Below are positions 7,926 through 16,071 of a stretch of 25,985 bases of DNA, in pieces. Source of the stretch: PHAA01 sp964494735 (GTDB taxonomy: Bacteria > Bacillota > Syntrophomonadia > Syntrophomonadales > Syntrophomonadaceae); the NCBI GenBank assembly GCA_964494735.1, contig CAZBSD010000031.1, forward strand, positions 1 to 25,985, in the 5' to 3' direction. Positions within the stretch are counted from its first letter, which is position 1, and each line of letters starts with the position of its first letter. Position numbers and translations under genes: made by a program. The notes beneath the pieces were generated by a model, which was not told the origin of the DNA, ran no database searches, and saw nothing but the letters and a program-made list of their open reading frames with translations.

Positions 7926-8995
7926 GCAGGCCGCAACCAGGGAGGGTAGATAAGTTACGGGAATTTCTCGAAGCCCAGGGTGTAGACGCTTTCCTGGTGA
8001 CCAAACCGGAGAATATCTATTATCTTTCCGGTTTCACAGGCGGTAGTGATGCCAAGCTGGTGGTCAGTCCCATTGATGCCTATATTCTGACCGATGGCCG
8101 TTACCTCGAACAAGTGCAGCGGGAATGCTCGGAATGGGAAATTATTCGGATACAGGGGGCCGGGCTTGACAGCTTGGCAGCTATTTGCGATAAATATAAT
8201 ATCCTGGCGGTCGAAAGCAATCACTTAACCTACGGGCTTTTCAGCCAGATGCAAGCCAAGCTCAAGTCCGCATTGTCACCGCGAACCAATGTGATCGAAG
8301 AACTGCGTAAGCAAAAAGATGATTATGAACTCGACTGCCTGAGAGCGGCAGCAGCGGCAGGGGATGCAGTTTTCAGCCGCATTTGCGCCGAGATAAAAGA
8401 AGGCTCGAGTGAGATTCAAATTGCCAACTTAATCGCCTATTATCTCAAAGAACTGGGATGCAGCCGGGAGTCTTTCCCGACCATCGCCGTCTCAGGTCCC
8501 AATGCCGCTTTACCGCATGGGCAGCCAGGCCAGAAGTTGCTGCAAAGGGGAGATATGCTGACTCTTGACTTCGGTGGGTTCTACCGCGGCTATGCCGGCG
8601 ACATGACCAGGACGGTTGTGATCGGTGAAGCTTCACCGCGTTTTCGCGAGGTATACAATCGAGTCCGGGATGCCCAACAAAAAGGAATTGACACTATCAA
8701 AGCCGGGGTCAGTTGTCAGATGGTGGACCAGATAGTCAGGTCAGAGCTAGTCCGATACGGCTTGGATGTCTATTTTGCGCACGGTACCGGACATGGGGTG
8801 GGCCTGGAAATTCACGAATTGCCCAGCCTGTCATCATATTCTGAGTCGGTGCTGGAGGAGAACATGGCGGTAACTGTAGAACCCGGGGTATATATACCCG
8901 GGTGGGGCGGGATCAGGATCGAGGATACGGTTGTTGTCAAACCCACCGGATGCGAGATCATTACGGCTTCAACCAAAGGACTATTAATTATATGA
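7922..8995 (+). CDS. Xaa-Pro aminopeptidase / M24 family metallopeptidase
   Basis: Dinuclear-metal peptidase that removes N-terminal residues preceding proline. The N-terminal creatinase-like domain (about 1-125) includes the YYLSGFTGG motif. The C-terminal pita-bread domain has all five metal ligands: Asp216, Asp227, His291 in HGTGHGVG, Glu320 in VEPGVY and Glu334 in IRIEDT. The 357-residue length is standard for the short clostridial form found beside efp. GTG start overlapping the aroQ stop by 4 nt (GTGA). Co-location with efp, the factor that helps ribosomes through polyproline, is a widespread Firmicutes arrangement. Whether it prefers dipeptides (PepQ) or longer peptides cannot be told from sequence. 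Confidence 0.94.
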   Translation: MSRPQPGRVDKLREFLEAQGVDAFLVTKPENIYYLSGFTGGSDAKLVVSPIDAYILTDGRYLEQVQRECSEWEIIRIQGAGLDSLAAICDKYNILAVESNHLTYGLFSQMQAKLKSALSPRTNVIEELRKQKDDYELDCLRAAAAAGDAVFSRICAEIKEGSSEIQIANLIAYYLKELGCSRESFPTIAVSGPNAALPHGQPGQKLLQRGDMLTLDFGGFYRGYAGDMTRTVVIGEASPRFREVYNRVRDAQQKGIDTIKAGVSCQMVDQIVRSELVRYGLDVYFAHGTGHGVGLEIHELPSLSSYSESVLEENMAVTVEPGVYIPGWGGIRIEDTVVVKPTGCEIITASTKGLLII

Positions 8996-9007
8996 TGGAG
9001 GGATAGA

Positions 9008-9565
9008 ATGATCTCAGTTAATGACTTCAAGACCGGTGTTACGGTAGAGCTGGAAGGACAGGTGTACCAGGTGGTGGAATTCCAGCATGTCAAGCCTGGC
9101 AAAGGGGCCGCCTTCGTCCGCGCCAAGCTGAAAAACGTAAAATCCGGGGGAGTGGTCGAAAAGACTTTCCGGGGCGGGGAGAAGCTCCGACGGGCTCATC
9201 TCGACAAACGGGGTATGCAATATCTCTATATGGACGGCGATGATTACGTATTCATGGATAACGATAATTATGAGCAACTATCCATAAGCCGCAATGATAT
9301 GGGGGACGGAGTCAAATGGCTAAAGGAAAACATGAGTATCCAAGTGCTGATGTACCAGAGTCAGATAATGGGCATCGAGATGCCCAATTTCGTGGAGCTG
9401 GAAGTTGTTGACACCGAACCGGGGGTGAAAGGGGATACGGCCACGGGTGCTACCAAGGCGGCCCGGTTGGAGACAGGGGCCAGCGTCCAGGTGCCGCTTT
9501 TTGTCAACACCGGAGACCGACTGCGCATCGATACCAGGACCGGGGATTACATGGAAAGAGTATAG
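9008..9565 (+). CDS. efp: Translation elongation factor P
   Basis: EF-P relieves ribosomes stalled on consecutive prolines by binding between the P and E sites. The protein is 185 residues with three beta-barrel domains. Domain I carries the loop QHVKPGKGAAFVRAKLKN, whose tip Lys is the usual modification site, and the C-terminal signature DRLRIDTRTGDYMERV is intact. The ATG follows GGAGGG by 6 nt and sits 12 nt after the peptidase gene. No EpmA- or YmfI-type modification gene is in the window. Confidence 0.98.
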   Translation: MISVNDFKTGVTVELEGQVYQVVEFQHVKPGKGAAFVRAKLKNVKSGGVVEKTFRGGEKLRRAHLDKRGMQYLYMDGDDYVFMDNDNYEQLSISRNDMGDGVKWLKENMSIQVLMYQSQIMGIEMPNFVELEVVDTEPGVKGDTATGATKAARLETGASVQVPLFVNTGDRLRIDTRTGDYMERV

Positions 9566-9670
9566 ATGCCCTTGCAAATCGATTTTAATAAATGGTTTAT
9601 TTCCTCCTTATTAAACTAATAATAGAAGTAGTCAGTCACTTTATTGTTAATGAAGAAGGGGGATTTAAAT

Positions 9671-10093
9671 TTGCAGAGTATAATAGAGAAGGTCAGTTAT
9701 CTGCAGGGTTTAAGTGAGGGTTTGACCATTACCGAAGGCAGCCCACAGGGTAAGATCATATCCGGTATGCTGTCCGTCTTAAACGAGATGGCTGATGAGA
9801 TCAATGCTTTGCAGTGTGAGCTGGAGCGGGTGAATACCTATATCGAAAGTGTAGATGATGATCTTCTGGAACTGGAAGATATGATAACCGGAACCGAATA
9901 CATCGAAATCGGATGCCGCCATTGCGGAGAACGACTATTCGTAGAGACCGACAGTTTTGAAGACGAGGATATAATCGAGATCATCTGTCCCAATTGCAAT
10001 GAAACCGTGTGCATCAATGACGGTGCTTTCGATTACCAACACCTGCCCGTAAATGAAGATCTGGAATTGGGAGAGTTCAGACCCCGACCTTGA
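9671..10093 (+). CDS. CD1247-like zinc-ribbon protein, function unknown
   Basis: Conserved clostridial protein of 140 residues with no assigned function. The N-terminal helical part, IIEKVSYLQGLSEGL, followed by an acidic coiled-coil (to about residue 75), is typical of the CD1247 N-terminal family. The C-terminal part is a zinc ribbon with two CxxC pairs, CRHCGE and CPNCNE, about 25 residues apart. I choose the TTG at 9671 because an AAGAAGGGGG site lies 8 nt upstream and the homologous proteins begin at this point; an ATG at 9650 in the same frame would include the ribosome site. It lies between efp and spoIIIAA, as in many Clostridia, and ends with its own terminator. Confidence 0.8.
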   Translation: MQSIIEKVSYLQGLSEGLTITEGSPQGKIISGMLSVLNEMADEINALQCELERVNTYIESVDDDLLELEDMITGTEYIEIGCRHCGERLFVETDSFEDEDIIEIICPNCNETVCINDGAFDYQHLPVNEDLELGEFRPRP

Positions 10094-10117
10094 ACCGAAC
10101 CGCATACTGAGATATCG

Positions 10118-10147
10118 AGGAAACCCACAATGGGTTTCCTTTTTTTT
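10118..10147 (+). terminator. Rho-independent terminator after the CD1247-like gene
   Basis: A perfect 10-bp stem (AGGAAACCCA at 10118-10127 with TGGGTTTCCT at 10131-10140) with a 3-nt loop is followed at once by a run of eight T. It ends the tldD-to-zinc-ribbon unit and insulates the sporulation operon. Confidence 0.93.
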
Positions 10148-10252
10148 GCCCGCCAATCTGGCATATTTTTCTGTTCGGTCCAATATTTATTAGTGATTGC
10201 GACTGCTTGCATAACCTAAAAGGCGATAATGCCGACTAGAGGGGAGAGAGTC

Positions 10253-11209
10253 ATGTCATCTGAGCCGAGTGAACTGCTGCGCAAAGAGATATTGCCATTT
10301 CTTCCAGCCAACCTTAAAACATTACTCCTGAATGTCGATGACCGACATTATGCAGACATTGAAGAGGTCCGCCTTCGTAATGGTAAACCCCTGGGGCTGA
10401 GAATCGGTGACGAGGAGTTCACCATCGACCGTTGGGGTCACCTTAATAAGGATCTATGGCAAGGGTATGTTGTCAGTGGAGAGGACATTTACCGTAGCAT
10501 AGCTTCCATCAGTGACAATTCACTTTACGCTTTTGAAGAAGAGATAAGCCGCGGCTATATTACCATTCCGGGTGGTCACCGGGTAGGACTGGCCGGTCAG
10601 GCTGTTATGTCGGGCTCCCGGATAAGGACCATAAAAAACTTTTCGGGTATTAATTTCCGCATCGCCCGTGAAGTATGGGGTTGTGCTGATAAAATTGGTA
10701 AGTTCATCTGCGCCGGGGACACTATTCCTGGCAACACTCTTTTGATTTCACCTCCCCGTTGCGGTAAGACCACAATATTAAGGGACTTGGCCCGATCATT
10801 GTCCCAAGGTAATACTGGCCGCTGCGGGTGTAATGTGGTGATAGTCGACGAGCGATCCGAATTGGCTGGTACCTTTCAAGGCCAGGCTCAGTTGGACATT
10901 GGGCCGCGCACCGACGTACTCGACGCCTGCCCCAAAGCGGCTGGCATGATGATGGCCATAAGGTCCCTGGGACCGCAGGTAATTGTGACCGACGAAATTG
11001 GCCGACCCGAGGATATCGATGCTATCCGTGACTGTGTGAATGCAGGGGTTGGTGTTATCACCAGCATCCACGGCCGCGACGCCAACGAGATTCAAAGACG
11101 CCCGCTAATATGTGAACTGATGATGTCTCAAGCATTCGCCAACCTTATCGTATTGTCGAGACGTCATGGGCCGGGGACAGTGGAAAACATGATCAGGTGG
11201 GAAGCATGA
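10253..11209 (+). CDS. spoIIIAA: Stage III sporulation protein AA (ATPase)
   Basis: Secretion-type ATPase thought to power the SpoIIIA-SpoIIQ channel that the mother cell builds into the forespore after engulfment. 318 residues from the ATG at 10253, preceded by AGGGGAGAG; an ATG at 10229 is in frame but has no ribosome site. The Walker A loop is SPPRCGKTT near residues 166-174, and the Walker B region is MMAIRSLGPQVIVTDEIG. The N-terminal domain contains EEVRLRNGKPLGLRIG, typical of the family. It is the first gene of the eight-gene operon. Sigma-E control is expected from biology, but I could not find a convincing sigma-E promoter in the 105 bp after the terminator. Confidence 0.97.
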   Translation: MSSEPSELLRKEILPFLPANLKTLLLNVDDRHYADIEEVRLRNGKPLGLRIGDEEFTIDRWGHLNKDLWQGYVVSGEDIYRSIASISDNSLYAFEEEISRGYITIPGGHRVGLAGQAVMSGSRIRTIKNFSGINFRIAREVWGCADKIGKFICAGDTIPGNTLLISPPRCGKTTILRDLARSLSQGNTGRCGCNVVIVDERSELAGTFQGQAQLDIGPRTDVLDACPKAAGMMMAIRSLGPQVIVTDEIGRPEDIDAIRDCVNAGVGVITSIHGRDANEIQRRPLICELMMSQAFANLIVLSRRHGPGTVENMIRWEA

Positions 11210-11733
11210 TGGTGTGGATCAAGATGTTGGGAGTGATCCTGGTCATAGGTGGGTGTGGATGTTACGGGATTATAAGTGCCCGCCGCCTCCACAAAAGGGT
11301 TGAGCAACTGTTTAACCTAAGGGTAGCCCTGGGCTGCCTGGAAAAAGAGATCAATTATCTGCGCACCCCACTGCCGTCGGCCCTGGAACGGGCCGCCCAG
11401 AGCGCTGATGAACCGGCCCGCAGCCTGTTTGCCAATACAAGTCGCGATCTTGGCATCCGCGCAGGCACAACCGTAAATGAAGCATGGCAGTACAACCTGG
11501 ACAGGGCGCACCAACTACTAGACCTCAACCGTCAGGATCTGGACATATTGAAGATAATATCACCCCAGTTGGGCATGTCCGGGGTTGAGGAGCAGGTTAA
11601 ACTCCTGGCGATGGTACAGGAACAGCTAAAGATACAGGAAAAGCAGGCCCGTTTTAACGAGGACAGCGGACGCAAGTTGAGAATATATGGGGGATTCGCT
11701 TTCGGAGCCACCGTGGTCCTGCTACTGCTCTGA
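11206..11733 (+). CDS. spoIIIAB: Stage III sporulation protein AB
   Basis: Type II secretion GspF-like membrane protein of the SpoIIIA complex, 175 residues. It has a transmembrane helix at each end (about 4-24 and 156-174) and a soluble helical domain between them. Family landmarks are LRVALGCLEKEINYLRTPLPSALERAA and the C-terminal RKLRIYGGFAFGATVVLLLL. The start overlaps the spoIIIAA stop by 4 nt (ATGA), with GGTGGGAAG just upstream; a second ATG follows at 11209. Confidence 0.94.
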   Translation: MMVWIKMLGVILVIGGCGCYGIISARRLHKRVEQLFNLRVALGCLEKEINYLRTPLPSALERAAQSADEPARSLFANTSRDLGIRAGTTVNEAWQYNLDRAHQLLDLNRQDLDILKIISPQLGMSGVEEQVKLLAMVQEQLKIQEKQARFNEDSGRKLRIYGGFAFGATVVLLLL

Positions 11734-11814
11734 CTACCACTATTTCAACGACGACATCAAGGCAGGGACGCCAATGGGCAAAAAAGTGCAGCAATAATTA
11801 TAGGGGGATTCAAG

Positions 11815-12009
11815 ATGAATATCGATATTCTCTTCCGTATTGCCGGCATCGGTATTTTGATATCTGTCTTATGCATAGTATTGAAACAGGCACAGAAACA
11901 GGAACAGGCTGAAATGCTGACCTTGGCTGGAGTTGTGATCGTATTGATCATGGTGGTGCAATTAATGAACCAACTCTTTACCACGGTGCGAGCCGTTTTT
12001 AGCTTGTAG
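11815..12009 (+). CDS. spoIIIAC: Stage III sporulation protein AC
   Basis: Small membrane protein of 64 residues with two hydrophobic helices (about 4-22 and 36-54) separated by the polar turn KQAQKQEQAEM, which matches the SpoIIIAC pattern. The ATG follows TAGGGGGATTCAAG, a good ribosome site. It sits 81 nt after spoIIIAB and 28 nt before spoIIIAD. SpoIIIAC and SpoIIIAD are thought to assemble with SpoIIIAE in the mother-cell membrane part of the channel. Confidence 0.93.
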   Translation: MNIDILFRIAGIGILISVLCIVLKQAQKQEQAEMLTLAGVVIVLIMVVQLMNQLFTTVRAVFSL

Positions 12010-12037
12010 CTTTCCGACCGGGGAAGGGGACATTGCC

Positions 12038-12427
12038 ATGGACATAACTCAAGTTATTGGACTAGCCCTGGTCACTACCGTCTTGTTGATGGTTTTAAGG
12101 CAGGAAAAGCCGGTTATGGCGGTTCTGCTGAGCCTGGTATTCACCGTTATCATCTTTATTGCCATGATCGACAAGCTGACCGCCATAATCGAAATTATGA
12201 AGGAATTGACCGTAAAAGCAGGCATAAACAACTTCTTCCTGGGTACAGTGCTTAAGATCATGGGAGTTGCCTATCTGGGTGAATTTGGAGCTATTATCTG
12301 CCAAGATGCGGGTGAGCAGGCAGTGGCCAAAAAGATCGAGTTTGCTGCCAAGATAATTATTGCGGTGCTGGCCTTGCCGATCCTGGTGGCCATTCTCGAA
12401 TCATTGTTGGAGCTTATGCCAGGTTAA
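12038..12427 (+). CDS. spoIIIAD: Stage III sporulation protein AD
   Basis: Membrane protein of 129 residues, distantly related to SpoIIIAC. Hydrophobic segments lie at about 5-23, 28-48, 72-90 and 103-126. The stretch INNFFLGTVLKIMGVAYLGE followed by FGAIICQDAGEQAVAKKIE is typical of the family. The ATG follows GGGGAAGGGGAC by 7 nt. Expressed with its neighbours in the mother cell. Confidence 0.93.
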   Translation: MDITQVIGLALVTTVLLMVLRQEKPVMAVLLSLVFTVIIFIAMIDKLTAIIEIMKELTVKAGINNFFLGTVLKIMGVAYLGEFGAIICQDAGEQAVAKKIEFAAKIIIAVLALPILVAILESLLELMPG

Positions 12428-12445
12428 ATAACTTATCGGCGGGTG

Positions 12446-13630
12446 ATGGCATTGATCAGAACAATCAACAGTATTTTGCTGGCAGCATTCCTGCTATTGT
12501 TTAGCGCCGGAATAGCGGTCGCTGTCCCCGACAATTCGACCGGGGTCTTCTCTATCCAGGAGACCATGGACAGCCTGGATTTGAATGAACTGGAGCAATA
12601 CCGGAACCAGGTAGAAAAAGAGATGGACCCTTTCATGCACGGCAGGAGTGTGCGGGAGTGGCTGGCAGATTTCGCCCAGGGTAACTGGCAATTTGATATC
12701 GGCAAGATGGCTGACACGACCATGAGATTCTTTTTCAAAGAGATCCTGGCCAACTCCAGCTTACTGTCCAAGCTTATCATACTTTCGGTCCTGGCTGCTT
12801 TGTTGATCAACCTCCAGTCGTCGTTTGCCTCCGGGATCAGCAAGTTATCTTATCTGGTCTGCTTCCTGGCTATGTGCGCCCTGGCGTTGGGCAGTTTTAA
12901 AGTGGCTCTGGGAATCGGTCAGCAGACCATCAATAATATGACCGATTTCATGATGGGGGTACTCCCGCCGATGATGGTGCTGGTGGCAGGATTGGGCAAT
13001 CTGAACGCATCGGCCATGTTATTTCCCCTGCTCATGATGGTAGCCACCGTCTTCGGCAATGCGGTCAAGAATGTGGTGTTCCCCCTTATTATAATGTCGG
13101 CCCTGTTGAGCCTGGCCAATCATCTCTCGGAAACGGTCAAGGTGGAAAGATTGGCTCGTTTTTGTACCCAGATGGCGCAGATATCGTTGGGTTTACTGAT
13201 GACCGTCTTTGTAGGCGTACTTACCCTGCGCTCTCTATATGCTTCTATTTTGGATAAAGTCGCCCTGCGTACTACCCGTTTTGTAACCGATAATGCGATT
13301 CCTATTGTCGGCAAGATGGTGGGGGATACCGTTGAAGTGGCGGCCGGATATGTAGTTATGATAAAGGACGCCGTAGGGATATTCGCGACCCTTTCTATCC
13401 TGGGTATAATTATTTTTCCGGTGCTGAAGATTGCCGCGCTGGGACTAATCTATAAGCTGGTCGGTGCGGTGGTGGAACCCATGGGTGACAGTAAAACTGC
13501 GGCTATCTTGGAGGTTATGAGTGTTCATCTATTTTTATTGATGGCGGCGACTGCTGCGGTGGCACTGATGTTCTTCATAATGATCGCGATACTGGCGGGG
13601 ATGTCAAACAGCTTCACCATGCTGCGGTGA
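12446..13630 (+). CDS. spoIIIAE: Stage III sporulation protein AE
   Basis: Largest membrane protein of the SpoIIIA complex, 394 residues, resembling a permease-like scaffold. An N-terminal signal-like helix (about 6-26) ends in AVAVP, then a polar domain of about 75 residues, then six to eight transmembrane helices starting near SSLLSKLIILSVLAALLINL. Glycine- and methionine-rich segments such as DFMMGVLPPMMVLVAGLGNL are characteristic. ATG 12446 is used; a GTG at 12443 is one codon earlier. The ribosome site is weak (GGCGGGTG next to the start), so coupling to spoIIIAD 18 nt upstream is likely. Confidence 0.95.
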   Translation: MALIRTINSILLAAFLLLFSAGIAVAVPDNSTGVFSIQETMDSLDLNELEQYRNQVEKEMDPFMHGRSVREWLADFAQGNWQFDIGKMADTTMRFFFKEILANSSLLSKLIILSVLAALLINLQSSFASGISKLSYLVCFLAMCALALGSFKVALGIGQQTINNMTDFMMGVLPPMMVLVAGLGNLNASAMLFPLLMMVATVFGNAVKNVVFPLIIMSALLSLANHLSETVKVERLARFCTQMAQISLGLLMTVFVGVLTLRSLYASILDKVALRTTRFVTDNAIPIVGKMVGDTVEVAAGYVVMIKDAVGIFATLSILGIIIFPVLKIAALGLIYKLVGAVVEPMGDSKTAAILEVMSVHLFLLMAATAAVALMFFIMIAILAGMSNSFTMLR

Positions 13631-13643
13631 GGGGAGGGTCGAC

Positions 13644-14225
13644 ATGGAGGTATTAGAGGAGATAACAAGAAATCTGCTGGTCATAATCGTCATCTCCACC
13701 GTTTTGGAAATGATGCTGCCGGAGGGCAGTACCAGACCCTTCGTGCGCTTCGCAGTGGGCATGTTCGTTTTGATTGCCATCCTGACTCCCAGCCTGAATT
13801 ACCTGTATGACGAGGTAACTTTCCAGGTATCGGCCTGGGATAACCGCGGCAGCCAATACGACTACCAGAATATAAACAACGGTGGCAAAAAGATACAGGA
13901 GCAGATTAAGGGGCAGGGCAACTCTTTATTACAAGAGAAACTGGAAGATCAAATTGGAGCCGTAGCTATACTGGTGCCGGGAGTAGATGATGTCGATGCC
14001 CAAATTGTCATGGGTGATAACGGAAATCCACGCAAAATCGAATTGGTTGTCAGCTCATCCAGCCCCGCTAAAAACGATGGGATCCTACCGGTAGAAGTAT
14101 GGGCCGGCAGCGATGATGCTGACCTTATGGATAAATCGCAGATCAGCGGCAAGATGAAAAAGATCATAACCAACCTGTATGGTGTGGAAGCTGACGATAT
14201 AGAAATCGTATTTGAAGGGAGCTGA
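13644..14225 (+). CDS. spoIIIAF: Stage III sporulation protein AF
   Basis: 193 residues. Two hydrophobic helices in the first 60 residues (LVIIVISTVLEMMLPEG and FVRFAVGMFVLIAILTPSL, separated by the typical PEGSTRPFV turn) anchor a C-terminal ring-building-like domain that begins near residue 100 and ends KIITNLYGVEADDIEIVFEGS. The ATG follows GGGGAGGGTCGAC. The C-terminal domain is of the type that forms stacked rings in the intermembrane space. Confidence 0.93.
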   Translation: MEVLEEITRNLLVIIVISTVLEMMLPEGSTRPFVRFAVGMFVLIAILTPSLNYLYDEVTFQVSAWDNRGSQYDYQNINNGGKKIQEQIKGQGNSLLQEKLEDQIGAVAILVPGVDDVDAQIVMGDNGNPRKIELVVSSSSPAKNDGILPVEVWAGSDDADLMDKSQISGKMKKIITNLYGVEADDIEIVFEGS

Positions 14226-14229
14226 AACG

Positions 14230-14814
14230 ATGTTGGAAGAATGGAAACGGAAATGGAACGGCGATCCCGCCGCCCAGACCGGCGGGAAATACGGCATGTA
14301 CGTGTTGGTGGTCGCGGTATGCCTGGGCTTGTTGGCCTTAGTGTGGCCCACCGTCGAGAAACCTGTCCCACCTGACAATTCACCGGTTGCTGCTCAGGCG
14401 GGGGGAGTAGACCAAGCTAGGAATACCCTGGCAGCGGATTTGGAGCGTATCCTGTCCCAAGTGGAGGGAGCCGGCACCGTTCAGGTGAGTATATCTTTAA
14501 ATTCCGATGGGATTAAGAACTATGCCCGCAACTCCAAGAATGAGCACAGGACAACCCAGGAGGCAGACAGTGTAGGCGGGGATCGTGAAGTCATAGAGGA
14601 AAACCAAAGCAGCGATATTGCCATCTCGGGTGGTACCGCCCTGTTGGTCGAAGATACTGCTCCCCAGGTGACAGGTGTGCTGGTGGTTGCCGAGGGGGCA
14701 GGCAACCACCTGGTTAAAGAAAGATTGACAGATGCTACTGCCGTGTTGTTGAATGTGGCGCCGCACCAGGTCAGGGTGGAAACCCGGAAAGGGACAGGTA
14801 ATGATAATAAATAG
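14230..14814 (+). CDS. spoIIIAG: Stage III sporulation protein AG
   Basis: 194-residue protein with one N-terminal transmembrane helix (YGMYVLVVAVCLGLLALVWP) and a ring-building domain that includes DLERILSQVEGAGTVQVSISL and VTGVLVVAEGAGNHLVKERL. In B. subtilis the homologue forms a large ring in the space between the two membranes. The start chosen follows GAAGGGAG by 8 nt, 4 nt after the spoIIIAF stop. The final 14 nt overlap spoIIIAH. Confidence 0.95.
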   Translation: MLEEWKRKWNGDPAAQTGGKYGMYVLVVAVCLGLLALVWPTVEKPVPPDNSPVAAQAGGVDQARNTLAADLERILSQVEGAGTVQVSISLNSDGIKNYARNSKNEHRTTQEADSVGGDREVIEENQSSDIAISGGTALLVEDTAPQVTGVLVVAEGAGNHLVKERLTDATAVLLNVAPHQVRVETRKGTGNDNK

Positions 14815-15346
14815 GGAAAAGGCTAAGGTATTATTGGCCCTGGCGGCTATAGTGATGGTGTTCGTAATTGGGTTTAAACTTGTGTCCGGTTTAATGGAGA
14901 ACCGATCAAAGCCAACCCTGACCGAAGAGAAGACGGTCATGGGTGTAGTCGGCATTGATGACATAACCGCGGCAATACCTCAGAACCAGAGTGAATTCCT
15001 TTCCGAATACCGTCTGGAGAGAGAAAGGGTGCGCAGCAAGGAGGTCAGTCTGCTGCAGAAGATCGCCAGTGATCCGGTCAGCACTACCCGGGCCAAGGAA
15101 GAAGCCTACTCGAAATTGATCAGCTTGGCCGATCGTGAGGAAAAAGAACTACAGGCCGAAGCCCTGATCAAAGCCCAGGGCTTTGTCGACTGCGCGGTGG
15201 TGATGAATCCTACCGGAACGGTAGTCATGATTTCCGGCAATCAGGCCAATACCACGGGGCAGGACAGGGTCCGCAAATCGGTGAGCGTGGCTACTGGTTC
15301 TATCGAGAAAAGCATATCGGTGCTGGAAATAAGCCCCCGGGAATAA
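14801..15346 (+). CDS. spoIIIAH: Stage III sporulation protein AH
   Basis: Partner of forespore SpoIIQ in the engulfment zipper and channel, 181 residues. Starts MIINREKAKVLLALAAIVMV, with a membrane helix at about 8-28, then a helical region and a ring-building domain beginning near LISLADREEKELQAEALIKAQG. The ATG lies inside the end of spoIIIAG, downstream of GGGACAGG, giving translational coupling. The family's C-terminal VSVATGSIEKSISVLEISPRE is present. Last gene of the operon. Confidence 0.95.
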   Translation: MIINREKAKVLLALAAIVMVFVIGFKLVSGLMENRSKPTLTEEKTVMGVVGIDDITAAIPQNQSEFLSEYRLERERVRSKEVSLLQKIASDPVSTTRAKEEAYSKLISLADREEKELQAEALIKAQGFVDCAVVMNPTGTVVMISGNQANTTGQDRVRKSVSVATGSIEKSISVLEISPRE

Positions 15347-15376
15347 GCAACTGCGCTATACCGGCATGTGAATAGA

Positions 15377-15405
15377 TTGTAATAAATGGATTTTATCCAT
15401 ATAAT
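15377..15405 (+). promoter_or_regulatory. Sigma-A-type promoter before accBC, with a dyad in its spacer
   Basis: TTGTAA at 15377-15382 and a perfect TATAAT at 15400-15405 are 17 nt apart, a good vegetative promoter. The spacer carries a perfect inverted repeat, ATGGAT (15386-15391) and ATCCAT (15395-15400) with 3 nt between, ending on the first base of the -10 box. A protein bound there would block RNA polymerase. Transcription would start near 15412 and give accBC a vegetative supply independent of the sporulation operon. Confidence 0.65.
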
Positions 15406-15424
15406 AATAACGGTGGTTTTTCTG

Positions 15425-15455
15425 ACATACTCAGGCCGGGCCTGAGTATGTTTTG
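15425..15455 (+). terminator. Hairpin with short T-run after spoIIIAH / in the accBC leader
   Basis: A 12-bp stem pairs 15425-15436 with 15440-15451 around a 3-nt loop, followed by TTTTGT. It probably terminates spoIIIA transcripts. Because the promoter above lies upstream of it, the same hairpin would also be near the 5' end of an accBC transcript, where it could attenuate or stabilise. The rest of the 15347-15617 gap is GC-rich, with an imperfect second hairpin at about 15487-15532 (TTCCCCA with TGGGGAA as the core) and no open frame I would call. Confidence 0.65.
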
Positions 15456-15617
15456 TATGAGGCAAGTACCGCCCGCGACTAACAACGCATCTTCCCCACC
15501 CCGGGGGCTTGGACGGTCCGGCTGGGGAATGCGGCCAGTGACCATCCGGGATTTCCTCGATGGTACCAGGAAAAGAGGCTGATTCGAAATATTGCCAAGA
15601 TCAGAGGAGATGAAGAG

Positions 15618-16061
15618 ATGAAGTTGGAAGAAATAAAGGAACTGGTATTACTTTTGGAACAGTCCGTATTGACTGAACTAAAGGTTCAGACCGAGGATTT
15701 TAAGCTGACCCTTCGTAAAGGGGCAGCTCAACCAGTGCCTCCCACCACCCAGGAGACGGCTTCGGTCGAGTCCAGGCCGATAGCAGTACAGCAGGTAGTC
15801 GTAAAGACGGTGGACCAGGAAATGGTCAGTGTCAATTCACCCATGGTAGGAACTTTTTATCAGGCCCCATCTCCGGATAGCGAGCCTTTCGCCAAGGTGG
15901 GCGACACAGTCAGTCAAGGCCAAATCCTATGTATCATAGAAGCAATGAAACTGATGAACGAAATCAAGTCCGAATACGATGGAACCGTCGTAGAGGTTGC
16001 GGTCGAAAACGACCAAGCAGTAGAGTACAACCAGGTTTTGTTCTGGATAAAACGGAGCTAG
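15618..16061 (+). CDS. accB: Biotin carboxyl carrier protein of acetyl-CoA carboxylase
   Basis: Carries biotin between the carboxylase and transferase halves of acetyl-CoA carboxylase in fatty acid synthesis. 147 residues: an N-terminal helical domain (1-34), a Pro/Thr/Gln-rich linker, and a biotinyl domain from about residue 72. The biotinylation site is Lys111 in IEAMKLMNE, and the ACC-specific thumb region APSPDSEPF is present, which separates it from other biotin carriers. The ATG follows AGAGGAGATGAAG. accC follows 10 nt later. accA and accD are not in the window. Confidence 0.96.
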   Translation: MKLEEIKELVLLLEQSVLTELKVQTEDFKLTLRKGAAQPVPPTTQETASVESRPIAVQQVVVKTVDQEMVSVNSPMVGTFYQAPSPDSEPFAKVGDTVSQGQILCIIEAMKLMNEIKSEYDGTVVEVAVENDQAVEYNQVLFWIKRS

Positions 16062-16071
16062 GAGTGGTAAG

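Noticed and set aside
9572..9601. Small AT-rich hairpin and promoter-like boxes after efp
   Set aside because: The stem is only 6 bp of A-T pairs, there is no T-run, and the -10 box is poor; too weak to call a terminator or promoter.
10161..10217. Possible sigma-E promoter upstream of spoIIIAA
   Set aside because: ATATTT-like and CATA-like pieces exist, but spacing and -10 match are wrong for sigma-E, so I do not list it although such a promoter is expected.
15481..15600. Riboswitch or T-box in the accB leader
   Set aside because: The region is GC-rich with an imperfect hairpin, but no T-box sequence, no terminator/antiterminator pair and no known aptamer core was recognised.
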